Source: CAZLMW01 sp964560875
GTDB lineage: Bacteria > Myxococcota_A > UBA9042
DNA length: 30,906 nucleotides
NCBI GenBank assembly: GCA_964560875.1
Contig: CAZLMW010000099.1
Location: forward strand, 1 to 30,906
Direction of reading: 5' to 3'
Shown here: piece by piece, positions 23,964 through 30,906 of the stretch
Layout: every line of letters begins with the position of its first letter
Numbering within the stretch: the first letter of the stretch is position 1
Notes under the pieces: model-generated
Seen by the model: only the letters and a program-made list of their open reading frames with translations
Database searches by the model: none
Told to the model about the DNA's origin: nothing
Translations under genes and position numbers: made by a program

Positions 23964-25705
23964 GCTTCAACTCTGCGTCGACGCCACACGACCACAATCG
24001 GTGCCATCGCAAACAACCACCACGGCGCGCATGGGCGACCACTTGCGTCACATCCGCTGCTCGTGCGCGTGCCACCAGCGAGACCGGATGCCGCGCCGGC
24101 CGAATTTCCGGCGTCTACAGTGATCAATACATCCGAAGAGCCCGAAGATCCGCCGCCCGACGACGATCCACTTGCAGAACCCCCCGAAGATCCGGGATCG
24201 CAGGACACCGCGCACGCTTGTTGCTCGGTCTCGGTCTCTTCGACGGCGCCGTGGCAGACCTTTCGCTTACGACGCTGCACGCCCTGGCCGTCGCACGTCG
24301 CGTCCTCTTCTTTGCAGTCGCCCCAGTCGCCCCAGTCCTCGGTGACGTCGCCTTCGGGATCCCGCGGGCATGACCGCGTCTCGTGGTCTGGCACGGTCGC
24401 TTGGTCCTTGCAGACCAACCGCGTCCGCTTCTGTGAGCCCGTCGTGTCGCAGGGCCCGGCTACTCCCACGCACGCGCTCCACGTTCCGAACGGCTGAATC
24501 AGCTTGCCGTCTTTGCCGGTCTTGCACGCTTGCTTGGCTGTCTCGACCGACTCCTTGCCCCCTTTGCAGACCTTGCGCGTGCGTGCCTGGACGCCCGTCT
24601 CGTCGCACGGCCACTCAAAGCCGCCGCACGCGCTCCACGCCGTCCATGCGCTCACAACTTTGCCGTTCACGGCGATGGTGCACCCCTGCTTCTGCGACTC
24701 GCTGACCGTCTTGCCGCCCTTGCAGACCTTCCGCGACCGCGCCTGGGAGCCCTTGCCCGCGCAAACCGGTCCCTGCGCCGCGCAGCTGCCCCACGATGAC
24801 CAGCCAGCGACTTGTTTTCCGTCCGTTGTGCGCGAACAGGCCTTGGACTCGGACTTATTGGTCGCCTTACACGAGCCGCCCGAACACGCGTAGTTCGTGC
24901 ACGTCCGCTTCTGTGTCCCCGTAGTGTCGCAGGTCGACGAAAACCCGCCGCAGCTGCCCCACGATCCGCACTTGCTCTTGGCCGCGCAAGCTTTGCTGTC
25001 GCATGTCGGGTTCGTTGCGCCGATGAGCTTCTTGTACGAGTTCACCAGCGACCCATAGGTGGGCACGTACACACTGCCGACGTTCTTGACGTACTGCTTG
25101 CGGTCGTAGTGAAGATGCAACGTGGTGCTCGTGCCGCCGAAATCGTTGTCGACGAAGCCGAGCCGCTGCCCCTTCTTCACGTATTGGCCCTTCTTGACCT
25201 TGAGCGCGCTCATCTTCATGTGCAGGTAGCGGTGCGTGGTCCCCGATTTGCCGTGTTGATAGACGCTGTAGGTCCCGACCGAGGTGATCGTGCCGTCCTC
25301 GCACGCCACGACGTACCACTTGTTGAACTCGCACGTCCCCGGCCGAATATCCTGTCCCTGGTGGCCTTTGCCGGACGGACACAGCGGCATCGACCACGAC
25401 CGCGTCTCGCAGAAATTATCCCACCACGGATACGAGTAGTTCTTCTTGTCGCATTGGCTGCCCTTGGGCCCCTTCGACCCGCCGACACCCCAGACCTGCG
25501 AGTTGGGAAACGACGGCGCCTTCTCGATCGGGTACCGCATGCCGGGCACATAGTCCTTCATCGTGCTGTTGCCCTTGCCGCTGCCCGACACGAGCTTGCC
25601 TGCGGGCTGGTACGTAAAAGGCGCCGCGTCCATGTGGCCCGGCCAGCCCGGCACCGCCAGACCGATCGCCACCAACGCGACAACTGTGCCCGTGCAAATG
25701 CGCAT
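23957..25705 (-). CDS. M23 peptidase with five TSP1-like repeats and MYXO-CTERM tail
   Basis: This is a 582-residue exported protein. A signal peptide (1 to about 27) is followed by a LytM/M23 metallopeptidase domain with all ligands in place: HQGQD (His115, Asp119), His162 in RYLHM, and HLH (197-199). It is therefore likely to be a zinc endopeptidase acting on peptidoglycan or a peptide substrate. Residues about 245-500 hold five thrombospondin type-1-like repeats with WxxW/Cys patterns (such as GWSSWGSC, AWTAWSAC, DWGDWGDC) and basic R-x-R-K-V-C strands. A Ser/Gly linker leads to SGC (551-552), a short hydrophobic segment (561-574) and RRRR, a MYXO-CTERM-like sorting signal. The ATG at 25705 follows the upstream TGA by 1 bp, with CGGAG upstream. 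The 3' end overlaps the VCBS lipoprotein start. The combination suggests a surface-attached, matrix-binding hydrolase. Confidence 0.9.
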   Translation of the reverse strand: MRICTGTVVALVAIGLAVPGWPGHMDAAPFTYQPAGKLVSGSGKGNSTMKDYVPGMRYPIEKAPSFPNSQVWGVGGSKGPKGSQCDKKNYSYPWWDNFCETRSWSMPLCPSGKGHQGQDIRPGTCEFNKWYVVACEDGTITSVGTYSVYQHGKSGTTHRYLHMKMSALKVKKGQYVKKGQRLGFVDNDFGGTSTTLHLHYDRKQYVKNVGSVYVPTYGSLVNSYKKLIGATNPTCDSKACAAKSKCGSWGSCGGFSSTCDTTGTQKRTCTNYACSGGSCKATNKSESKACSRTTDGKQVAGWSSWGSCAAQGPVCAGKGSQARSRKVCKGGKTVSESQKQGCTIAVNGKVVSAWTAWSACGGFEWPCDETGVQARTRKVCKGGKESVETAKQACKTGKDGKLIQPFGTWSACVGVAGPCDTTGSQKRTRLVCKDQATVPDHETRSCPRDPEGDVTEDWGDWGDCKEEDATCDGQGVQRRKRKVCHGAVEETETEQQACAVSCDPGSSGGSASGSSSGGGSSGSSDVLITVDAGNSAGAASGLAGGTRTSSGCDASGRPCAPWWLFAMAPIVVVWRRRRVEAC

Positions 25706-25706
25706 C

Positions 25707-26360
25707 TCAGCCGGCTCCGACGGTCGCGGCCCCACGCTTGAGCGGGGCGGAGGGTTTGGTTGCCGGCGCTTGGACGTGTTGTAGCTGTTTGACGAGCTCG
25801 AGGATGTACGCGTCTTCGGTGCACCGTTTGTCGCGGCTGGGCAGGGCGCACTCGACCTCGACTGAAAACGACGTGCCCGCGTGGATGAAAGCGGCCTCGA
25901 CGATCAGCTCGTTTCGGGCGATGCGCGGCTTGCTCAGCGATGGTGGTGTCGCCGGGAATTCGGCGGTGATCTCGGGGTGGTTCTTGGCGGTCGCCTTGCC
26001 CTCGATGACGATGGTCAGGCCCGGCAGCGACACCGACGCGGTGTACCAATCGGCGCCCCCGGTCAGGAACGAGGCCTTGAGGCGCTTGTCATCGGGCAGC
26101 AGCAGAACGTGGGCGTTCGTGGCACCGACAACGGCGCGCTGCTTGGCGTCGAGCTGCGGTTGCGCGGCAAGGGAGCGATCGACTGTCGGCGCGACTACCG
26201 GCGTGGGTCGCGTGATGGCCTCGGGCGGCGCGACGCTCTTCTTCGAGGCCGTATCGTCGCGACGGCACCCAGTTTGGATGGCCACCAGGCAAAGCGATGT
26301 GAGGGCCACGACCAAGGCGCCGCGGAGAGCGCCGAACGACGGGGAGAGCGCGCGTTTCAT
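25707..26360 (-). CDS. Small lipoprotein, function unknown
   Basis: This 217-residue protein has a signal peptide (start MKRALSPSFG, hydrophobic core about 18-34) and a probable lipobox IQTGC, followed by a basic RRDD. A Pro/Ala/Thr-rich linker precedes a domain of alternating hydrophobic strands (segments around HVLLLPDD, ASVSLPGLTIVIEG and FSVEVECALPS). I do not recognise a family. Two Cys in the mature region (VECALPS and KRCTED) could form a disulfide. The start ATG 26360 has no clear Shine-Dalgarno. It lies 28 bp after the phosphatase and 1 bp before the M23 gene, so it is very likely part of the same transcript and may help these exported proteins. Confidence 0.75.
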   Translation of the reverse strand: MKRALSPSFGALRGALVVALTSLCLVAIQTGCRRDDTASKKSVAPPEAITRPTPVVAPTVDRSLAAQPQLDAKQRAVVGATNAHVLLLPDDKRLKASFLTGGADWYTASVSLPGLTIVIEGKATAKNHPEITAEFPATPPSLSKPRIARNELIVEAAFIHAGTSFSVEVECALPSRDKRCTEDAYILELVKQLQHVQAPATKPSAPLKRGAATVGAG

Positions 26361-26388
26361 GGGCGCGTAAGCTAGCACATTCGCGGCT

Positions 26389-28086
26389 TCATCGCTTGCG
26401 TCGTCGTCGCTTGGATTTGCCTGGAGAGGCGCCGCCGAGCATCTCGTCGAGCACCCGTCCTTCGCTCAAAGCCGGCGGAATCACGCCGGTCAGAAACGCC
26501 AGGGTCGGCGCAATGTCGATGGCCTCGGCGCGATTCGCGTAGACCCCCCGTCGCACGTGTCGGCCGGCGAAAATCAACGGCACATGGCGGTCGTAGCTGT
26601 ACCCGGTGAAGTGCACGACGAGGTCGGTGGGCGGCGTGAAGTACGGCCTTGGGATGGCCACGACGTCGCCCGACCGCAAGGGATGCCAGCCATGTTGGGT
26701 CTGCACACCGAAGCGCCCGGGCAGCCACGCGCCCGCCATGGCTTGTGAACGCGTGAGGACTCGCTCGATGGACGGGTGACGGGCCAGTGCCGCTGCGACC
26801 AGCTTCTCCACCACGGCCGGATCCGCGTTACCGCGTCGCAGCGCGGCTTGGTCGAGGAAGAGCTCGTACTTGATGCTGTGGGCGATCCAGCGGCCGGTTG
26901 GCGACCGACCATAGCGGGCATCAACGGCCTTCTCGGCGTGCTCGCGCAGCGCTTGGTCGGTCGTGTACCCGGAGGGAATGCGGGTCTTGGCCACGTAATC
27001 GCGTCCGGCCGGGCCGCCATGGTCGCCGGTCAGCACGACGAGACTCGCCGCGAGGCCGCCGGGAACCAGGCTCGCGACGGCCTGGAGAACGGCTGCGATG
27101 GACCGGTCGGCAGACACAAGCATCTCTTCCATCTCGCGGGCGTTGTGGCCGTATTCGTGCGCGACGATGTCGTGGGCGGAGAAGCTGACCGCGAGGATGT
27201 CGGTGGCGCTGTCCTGTCCGAGCCCGGTGTTGCGCAGCGCGGCGATGGCGGCCTCGGTCGTGAATCGATCCCCGACCGGTGACCAGATCGCGGAGTGGCC
27301 GCCCGCGGTGGCGCCAAGTCGGCTCGGATCGGCGGGCATCGAGCTGCCAGCCGCTTTTCCGAGCGCGCGCCAGGGCCCCTTCTTCGCGCCGGCGGCAGCG
27401 TTGCGCTTGTTGAGGCTTTCGACCCACGCGGGCAGTCCGCCGCGCCGGATGTAGTGGCGGCTCGAGACCCAGCGATGCGTTGCCTTTTCCATCCAAAGCG
27501 CCAGGTCGGCGCGATGCCCGCCGAGCAGCACCGCGGCGCGATCTTTGATGGCGACGGTGACGACCTTGCTCGCGATACCGGAGTTCTTCAGCGCGTCGCC
27601 CAGCGTTGTGCCGCGCAGATGTGCCGGCGAGATGCCGCGGTGTCTCGACCGCGCCTTGCCACCGACCACCGGCGAACGCGGATCCGCGACGCAGTATTGC
27701 TTGCGCCCCTGGCCCTTTCCGTCGGTGCGCCACCACGTGTTCAGCACGATGCCGTGACGATAGGGATAGGCGCCGGTGAGGATCGTGGCGTGTCCCGGGC
27801 CGGTCATGGCGTGGGACGTGTCGTATTCGGCCTGCGGAAAGTACGCGCCGTTGTTCAGCAGCCACGCGATGCCGCCGGGTTTGGTGGCGGTGCCGGCGGG
27901 CAGCAGTCGCTTGCGGTTGCGGTTGATCGCGTCGGCGCGCAGCTGGTCGACGACCATCAGGACGACGAGCCGTGGTTTGGTGTCGAGGCTTCCCGGCGGC
28001 AACGGCTTGGCGATGCCCTCGTGCGCGACGCCAACGGCGAACAGCGCGGTGAAAACGGCCGCCATGAATCGTGTTGACCGGCTCAT
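26389..28086 (-). CDS. PafA-like alkaline phosphatase / phosphodiesterase-superfamily phosphatase
   Basis: This 565-residue exported hydrolase of the alkaline phosphatase superfamily removes phosphate from monoesters outside the cytoplasm, if it behaves like PafA. A signal peptide is followed by LMVVDQLR (metal Asp47), the nucleophile segment SHAMTGPGHATILTG (Thr95) and YRHGIVLNTWW (active-site Asn). AIKDRAAVLLGGH follows with the Lys and Arg that PafA uses for monoester phosphate binding, then SAHDIVAHEYG (metal Asp and His), TGDHGG (metal Asp-His) and HFTGYSYDRHVPLIF (last metal His). All catalytic and metal positions I can align are present, so it should be active. The ATG at 28086 has a strong AGGGAGGT site. 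It is the first gene of a tight minus-strand group with a lipoprotein, the M23 peptidase, the VCBS lipoprotein and a PlsC-like gene. Confidence 0.88.
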   Translation of the reverse strand: MSRSTRFMAAVFTALFAVGVAHEGIAKPLPPGSLDTKPRLVVLMVVDQLRADAINRNRKRLLPAGTATKPGGIAWLLNNGAYFPQAEYDTSHAMTGPGHATILTGAYPYRHGIVLNTWWRTDGKGQGRKQYCVADPRSPVVGGKARSRHRGISPAHLRGTTLGDALKNSGIASKVVTVAIKDRAAVLLGGHRADLALWMEKATHRWVSSRHYIRRGGLPAWVESLNKRNAAAGAKKGPWRALGKAAGSSMPADPSRLGATAGGHSAIWSPVGDRFTTEAAIAALRNTGLGQDSATDILAVSFSAHDIVAHEYGHNAREMEEMLVSADRSIAAVLQAVASLVPGGLAASLVVLTGDHGGPAGRDYVAKTRIPSGYTTDQALREHAEKAVDARYGRSPTGRWIAHSIKYELFLDQAALRRGNADPAVVEKLVAAALARHPSIERVLTRSQAMAGAWLPGRFGVQTQHGWHPLRSGDVVAIPRPYFTPPTDLVVHFTGYSYDRHVPLIFAGRHVRRGVYANRAEAIDIAPTLAFLTGVIPPALSEGRVLDEMLGGASPGKSKRRRRKR

Positions 28087-28089
28087 GTG

Positions 28090-28097
28090 ACCTCCCT
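28090..28097 (-). promoter_or_regulatory. Strong ribosome binding site of the phosphatase
   Basis: The minus strand reads AGGGAGGT-CAC before ATG 28086. It is one of only two strong Shine-Dalgarno sites I found, and it supports this start over longer reading frames. Confidence 0.75.
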
Positions 28098-28157
28098 TCG
28101 GGGCGCACAATCGGCCGCTGGCAACAGGCTCCTGGGCCCGGTGCACGAGGTCCGTCT

Positions 28158-28174
28158 TCGCGCGCGGCGCGCGA
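28158..28174 (-). terminator. Probable terminator hairpin after the di-heme peroxidase
   Basis: A perfect 7-bp GC stem with 3-nt loop (TCGCGCG-CCG-CGCGCGA on the minus strand) begins 2 bp past the stop codon of the di-heme gene. No T-run follows. It separates that gene from the phosphatase group; the rest of the 90-bp gap shows nothing clear beyond the phosphatase ribosome binding site. Confidence 0.5.
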
Positions 28175-28176
28175 CC

Positions 28177-30357
28177 CTACAGGGTTTTGAGGAAGGCGAC
28201 GAGGTCGCTGCGTTGAGCCGTCGTCAGGTGCGCCGTGTTGCCCATCTTGCCGGCGGTCAGAGCGAGCACGTCTTCGAGGGTCGCGGCGCTGCCGTCGTGC
28301 AGGTAGGGGCCCGTGGCGTGGGCGCCCAGCAGCGATGGCGTATCGAAAACCGAGTCAGCAGCCAGCGTCGCGAACGAGACTTCGGGCGAGCAGTGCGTCG
28401 CTGCATCGTTGCCGGCGGGCGTCGCGATGGTGCCGATTTGGTGCTGTTTGCCGTCGGTGAAAAACGGCGGAGGGTGGCACGAGGCGCACGCGACTTGCGG
28501 GTCGAAAAAGAGCTTCTGACCACGTTTTTGCGCGGCGGTGAGCCCCGTCTTTCGTCGGTGCGCGTTGGCGGGTTCGTGCAGACCGGTGACCAGGAAGGTC
28601 CGCAGCGCATGTTCATCTTTGCCGTTGAGGCCGTGGCCGCCCATGCGCTCGATCGTCTGCCGCATATTGCCAACGAGATCCGTTTGGGTGCCCTTCCAGT
28701 TGAACGGTTCGGTGCCGACGAGCCGGCCGGCCAGCGCCGGTGTCTGCCGCGGACCGTCGCCGATTCGCCACACCTGTTTGTCCTCGCCGCCTTCGAGGTG
28801 GCAGGTGGCGCACGCAAATCGGCCGGCTTTGCTGACCCGCGCGTCGCGGGCATGGGTGAACAAGCGACGTCCCGCGCGTTGACGAGCCGTGAGCGCGTCC
28901 TTGGCGAAAGCGACCGCGGGTTGTGCATCGAGGAAGCGGGGCGCGAGCCGTGGCGCGATCGGCGCATCGTTGTCGTCGCGGAGCCAGGTGGGGCTCACCA
29001 TCGCGTTGATCTTGTCGAGCTTCAGCACGCAGATCGCGGCGCCGTATTCGCATCGCACGAACGCCCGTTTGCCGTCCGTAGCCACGGCGACGGCGTCGGG
29101 TGCCTCGCCGGTTCGGAATTCGCCCAGCGGCGCGGCCATGGGGTCGGGCAGCGCTGTGTTGACGACCAGCACGTTGTCGGTACCGGCCGCGGTCACGAAC
29201 GCGAGCGTGGCGCTGGGGTGGTGGGCGATCGCGCTGGGCTGGTCGAAGCCGGCGATCAGCTGGCGGTGATTGAATGGATCGCGCACAGCCCGCTGCGGAA
29301 CGGTCGGGCGCAGGTTGTGTCCGATCTCGGAGATGGCCAACTCGACAGGGCGCAACGGTGTGCCGGAACACGCTGCCGAGGAGCTGCCGTATGCATCGCC
29401 GCCGCCTTGTTCGGCCGGCATGCCGCCAACGTCGTCACCGCTGTTGACCAACACGTGCGGGATGAGCGCGCGCCCGGTTGCCGGCGACACCGTGACTGAG
29501 ATTGCACGCCAAGCGTCGAGCTCGACGTTGCCGCCCGCCGCGACATGGCCGGGGTTGGCGCCGCGAAGCGGAACGAGTCGATTGTCGAACGTGGTGATCG
29601 AACCCAACTTCACGTGGCGCACGAACGCGGGACCATTCTGCATCGCAACGACGATTCGCTCGGTGCTCGGTTTGCCTCCGAGGTCGATGAGGGCAAGCGC
29701 CCGCGGTCGTCCGGGCACATCGAACGACAGCTCGCTGATCGACTTGCCGGTCACGGTAGACAACGCCACGACCCGCGCGCCTCCCGCCGTTGCAACGAAG
29801 AGCCGCGTGCCGTCGTCGGACATGGCCATTCCGATCGGCTCGGCGCCGACCTCGATCTTCTTCGCGACGCTGTTCTTGCCAGCTGGGGATCCGACCACGG
29901 CAACAACGCGCGATTCGCCCCGCAGCGTGACCCAAGCTGTGCCGTCGGGACCGACCAGCACGTGCGCGGGACGTTTGCCGACCGCTACGGATCCGAGCGT
30001 CTTGAGGCTGGCCTGGGCCAAGCGAACCAGGCGTCCACCCGCTTCGTCGACCACGAGCAATTGGCCGCCCGAGACCGCGAGTGGACCACTGGACGACCAC
30101 GGACGGCCGAACTTGGAGATCATCGGCAATGGCGCAAGCGGCTTGCGGGTCCGCCAACTCGCGATCACGTCCGTCGCGAGACCTTCGGACTCGGCGCCGT
30201 CAAAGCAGGAAAGCGGCTCTTCGACGACGTTGGCGAACAAACCCATCGGCCGCGGCGTGACGGCTTCGTCCTCGACCGCAGGCGGCGCACACGCGACGAG
30301 CCAAAGCGCGGCGAACGCAGCGATGCCGTGGATGGATTGGGGACGGGAACAGGTCAC
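28177..30357 (-). CDS. Lipoprotein: beta-propeller fused to di-heme cytochrome c peroxidase-like domain
   Basis: This is a 726-residue lipoprotein with signal peptide and lipobox LVAC (Cys23). Residues about 60-460 form a YVTN/surface-layer-type beta-propeller, with blades such as LLVVDEAGGRLVRL, AWVTLRGESRVVAV and LFVATAGGARVVAL. The C-terminal part (about 490-726) is a di-heme peroxidase/MauG-like domain with heme sites CATCH (near 514) and CASCH (near 622). They are followed by PPPFFTDG, DTPSLLGAHATGPYLHDG and GKMGN, segments typical of the family. It probably handles peroxide or passes electrons in the periplasm or at the outer membrane. The start is GTG 30357, chosen because it gives the signal peptide; no Shine-Dalgarno is visible. 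A hairpin follows the stop. The domain call is strong; the electron partner is unknown. Confidence 0.88.
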   Translation of the reverse strand: MTCSRPQSIHGIAAFAALWLVACAPPAVEDEAVTPRPMGLFANVVEEPLSCFDGAESEGLATDVIASWRTRKPLAPLPMISKFGRPWSSSGPLAVSGGQLLVVDEAGGRLVRLAQASLKTLGSVAVGKRPAHVLVGPDGTAWVTLRGESRVVAVVGSPAGKNSVAKKIEVGAEPIGMAMSDDGTRLFVATAGGARVVALSTVTGKSISELSFDVPGRPRALALIDLGGKPSTERIVVAMQNGPAFVRHVKLGSITTFDNRLVPLRGANPGHVAAGGNVELDAWRAISVTVSPATGRALIPHVLVNSGDDVGGMPAEQGGGDAYGSSSAACSGTPLRPVELAISEIGHNLRPTVPQRAVRDPFNHRQLIAGFDQPSAIAHHPSATLAFVTAAGTDNVLVVNTALPDPMAAPLGEFRTGEAPDAVAVATDGKRAFVRCEYGAAICVLKLDKINAMVSPTWLRDDNDAPIAPRLAPRFLDAQPAVAFAKDALTARQRAGRRLFTHARDARVSKAGRFACATCHLEGGEDKQVWRIGDGPRQTPALAGRLVGTEPFNWKGTQTDLVGNMRQTIERMGGHGLNGKDEHALRTFLVTGLHEPANAHRRKTGLTAAQKRGQKLFFDPQVACASCHPPPFFTDGKQHQIGTIATPAGNDAATHCSPEVSFATLAADSVFDTPSLLGAHATGPYLHDGSAATLEDVLALTAGKMGNTAHLTTAQRSDLVAFLKTL

Positions 30358-30363
30358 AGTGAA

Positions 30364-30369
30364 ACTATA
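30364..30369 (-). promoter_or_regulatory. Possible -10 element just upstream of the di-heme gene
   Basis: TATAGT on the minus strand lies 6 nt before the GTG start, with no good -35 hexamer at 16-18 bp. If real, transcription would begin at or near the GTG and give a leaderless mRNA, which would explain the missing Shine-Dalgarno. The 46-bp gap from the upstream gene is otherwise featureless. Confidence 0.25.
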
Positions 30370-30403
30370 CCCGATTTCGCGCCGGTTATTCCGCTGCGAT
30401 CTG

Positions 30404-30906
30404 CTACGGAGTCGTCGAACTCAGCCCTGAGCACGTGTCGAACGTGGCGCTGCAGCCCTTGTCGGCGAGGCATTTGTCGCAGCCGGCGTTCTTTCCGCCC
30501 GCGCATTGCAACAGGCAGTTCTTGAACGTGCAGCCCAGGATCTCGGCGAAGCACTTGACGCAGCCGTCGCTCAGCCCCGTCTCCTTCTTGATGCATGCGG
30601 TCGCCTTCGGAACGTCGCCGAAGGACTGCAGAGCGCACTTCTCGCTCGCCTTTGCGACGGTGCCGGAGTCGACGATCTTCTGGTCAGCGGGGTTGGTGCA
30701 CGCGCCGGTGGTGCCGCCGCCCGAGCTGCTCGACGATGTGCTGGAGCCGCTGCTGGAGGTGCTGGAGCCGCTGCTGGAGGTGCTGGATCCGCTGCTGGAC
30801 GTGCTGGAGCCGCTGCTGGAGGTGCTGGAGCCGCTGCTGGAGGTGCTGGAGCCGCTGCTGGACGTGCTGGAGCCGCTGCTGGAGGTGCTGGAGCCGCTGC
30901 TGGAGG
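30404..30906 (-). CDS. Cys-rich secreted protein, 3' end only (5' end outside window)
   Basis: The last 167 residues are visible. An SSSGSST heptapeptide repeat (at least eight copies, running off the window edge) leads to a Ser/Gly/Thr spacer and a compact domain of about 95 residues. That domain has regularly spaced cysteines: ACTNP, EKCAL, TACIKKETGLSDGC, VKCF, LGCTFKNC, LQCAGG, AGCDKC, KGCSATFDTC. It ends in SGLSSTTP and a TAG stop (30404-30406). The Cys spacing and linker indicate a secreted or lipid-anchored protein. I do not recognise a named family. The gene reads in the same direction as the di-heme lipoprotein 46 bp downstream. The frame is supported by the Cys pattern and GC-rich third codon positions. 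The start, the total length and any signal peptide lie beyond the window. Confidence 0.8.
   Translation of the reverse strand, partial: SSSGSSTSSSGSSTSSSGSSTSSSGSSTSSSGSSTSSSGSSTSSSGSSTSSSGSSTSSSSSGGGTTGACTNPADQKIVDSGTVAKASEKCALQSFGDVPKATACIKKETGLSDGCVKCFAEILGCTFKNCLLQCAGGKNAGCDKCLADKGCSATFDTCSGLSSTTP
30738..30906 (-). repeat. 21-bp in-frame tandem repeat (Ser/Gly/Thr linker)
   Basis: About eight copies of a 21-bp unit encode SSSGSST. Copies are nearly identical, with a few G/C and G/T changes at fixed positions. The array reaches the window edge, so the full copy number is unknown. Loss or gain of units keeps the frame. Confidence 0.92.

Noticed and set aside
28087..29499. Plus-strand reading frame (470 codons) opposite the di-heme gene
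   Set aside because: The minus strand has heme motifs, a propeller and a lipobox; the plus frame also starts inside the phosphatase ribosome binding site.
30738..30906. Repeat array considered as CRISPR
   Set aside because: Units are 21 bp and contiguous with no spacers, and they encode an in-frame Ser/Gly/Thr linker.

Overview
The window is high-GC bacterial DNA, densely coded on both strands, with no gap between genes above about 180 bp. I see no rRNA, tRNA, CRISPR array, transposase or phage gene. It looks chromosomal and from Myxococcota (deltaproteobacterial type). The grounds are a MYXO-CTERM-like sorting tail, very long Cys-rich lipoproteins carrying a MopE-like Cys/Asp motif, several VCBS/NHL propeller lipoproteins with Asp/Ala- or Ser/Gly-rich linkers, and a eukaryote-like protein kinase. 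I cannot name a genus.

Region 1 (52-5056, minus strand) is a compact four-gene unit. In transcription order it holds a lipoprotein with a NACHT-type NTPase domain and a Lys/Arg tail, an outer-membrane beta-barrel protein, a sulfotransferase-like protein, and APS kinase (CysC) coupled to the sulfotransferase by a 4-bp ATGA overlap. APS kinase makes PAPS, the sulfotransferase donor, so the last two genes form a self-supplied sulfation pair with unknown acceptor. An NTPase of this type with a lipoprotein signal is the strangest item in the window.

Region 2 (5234-14287, plus strand) is a single 3017-residue lipoprotein, transcribed divergently from region 1. It combines about 38 Cys/Asp-rich units, four beta-sandwich-like modules and three NHL-type propellers in a partly duplicated order.

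Region 3 (14393-19343, plus strand) holds pyruvate kinase, a Ser/Thr kinase homologue lacking the catalytic Asp of HRD, and a receiver-GGDEF-EAL protein lacking the receiver phospho-acceptor Asp. The two signalling proteins look partly or wholly non-catalytic.

Region 4 (19371-30906, minus strand) reads as follows from right to left: the 3' end of a Cys-rich protein with a 21-bp tandem repeat; a propeller/di-heme cytochrome c peroxidase lipoprotein; a probable terminator; a PafA-like phosphatase; a small lipoprotein; an M23 peptidase with five TSP1-like repeats and a MYXO-CTERM tail; a duplicated VCBS/UnbV lipoprotein; and a PlsC-type acyltransferase. Nearly all are exported, so the window is mainly about cell-envelope and surface functions. 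Annotations rest on motifs read by eye; no database search was run.
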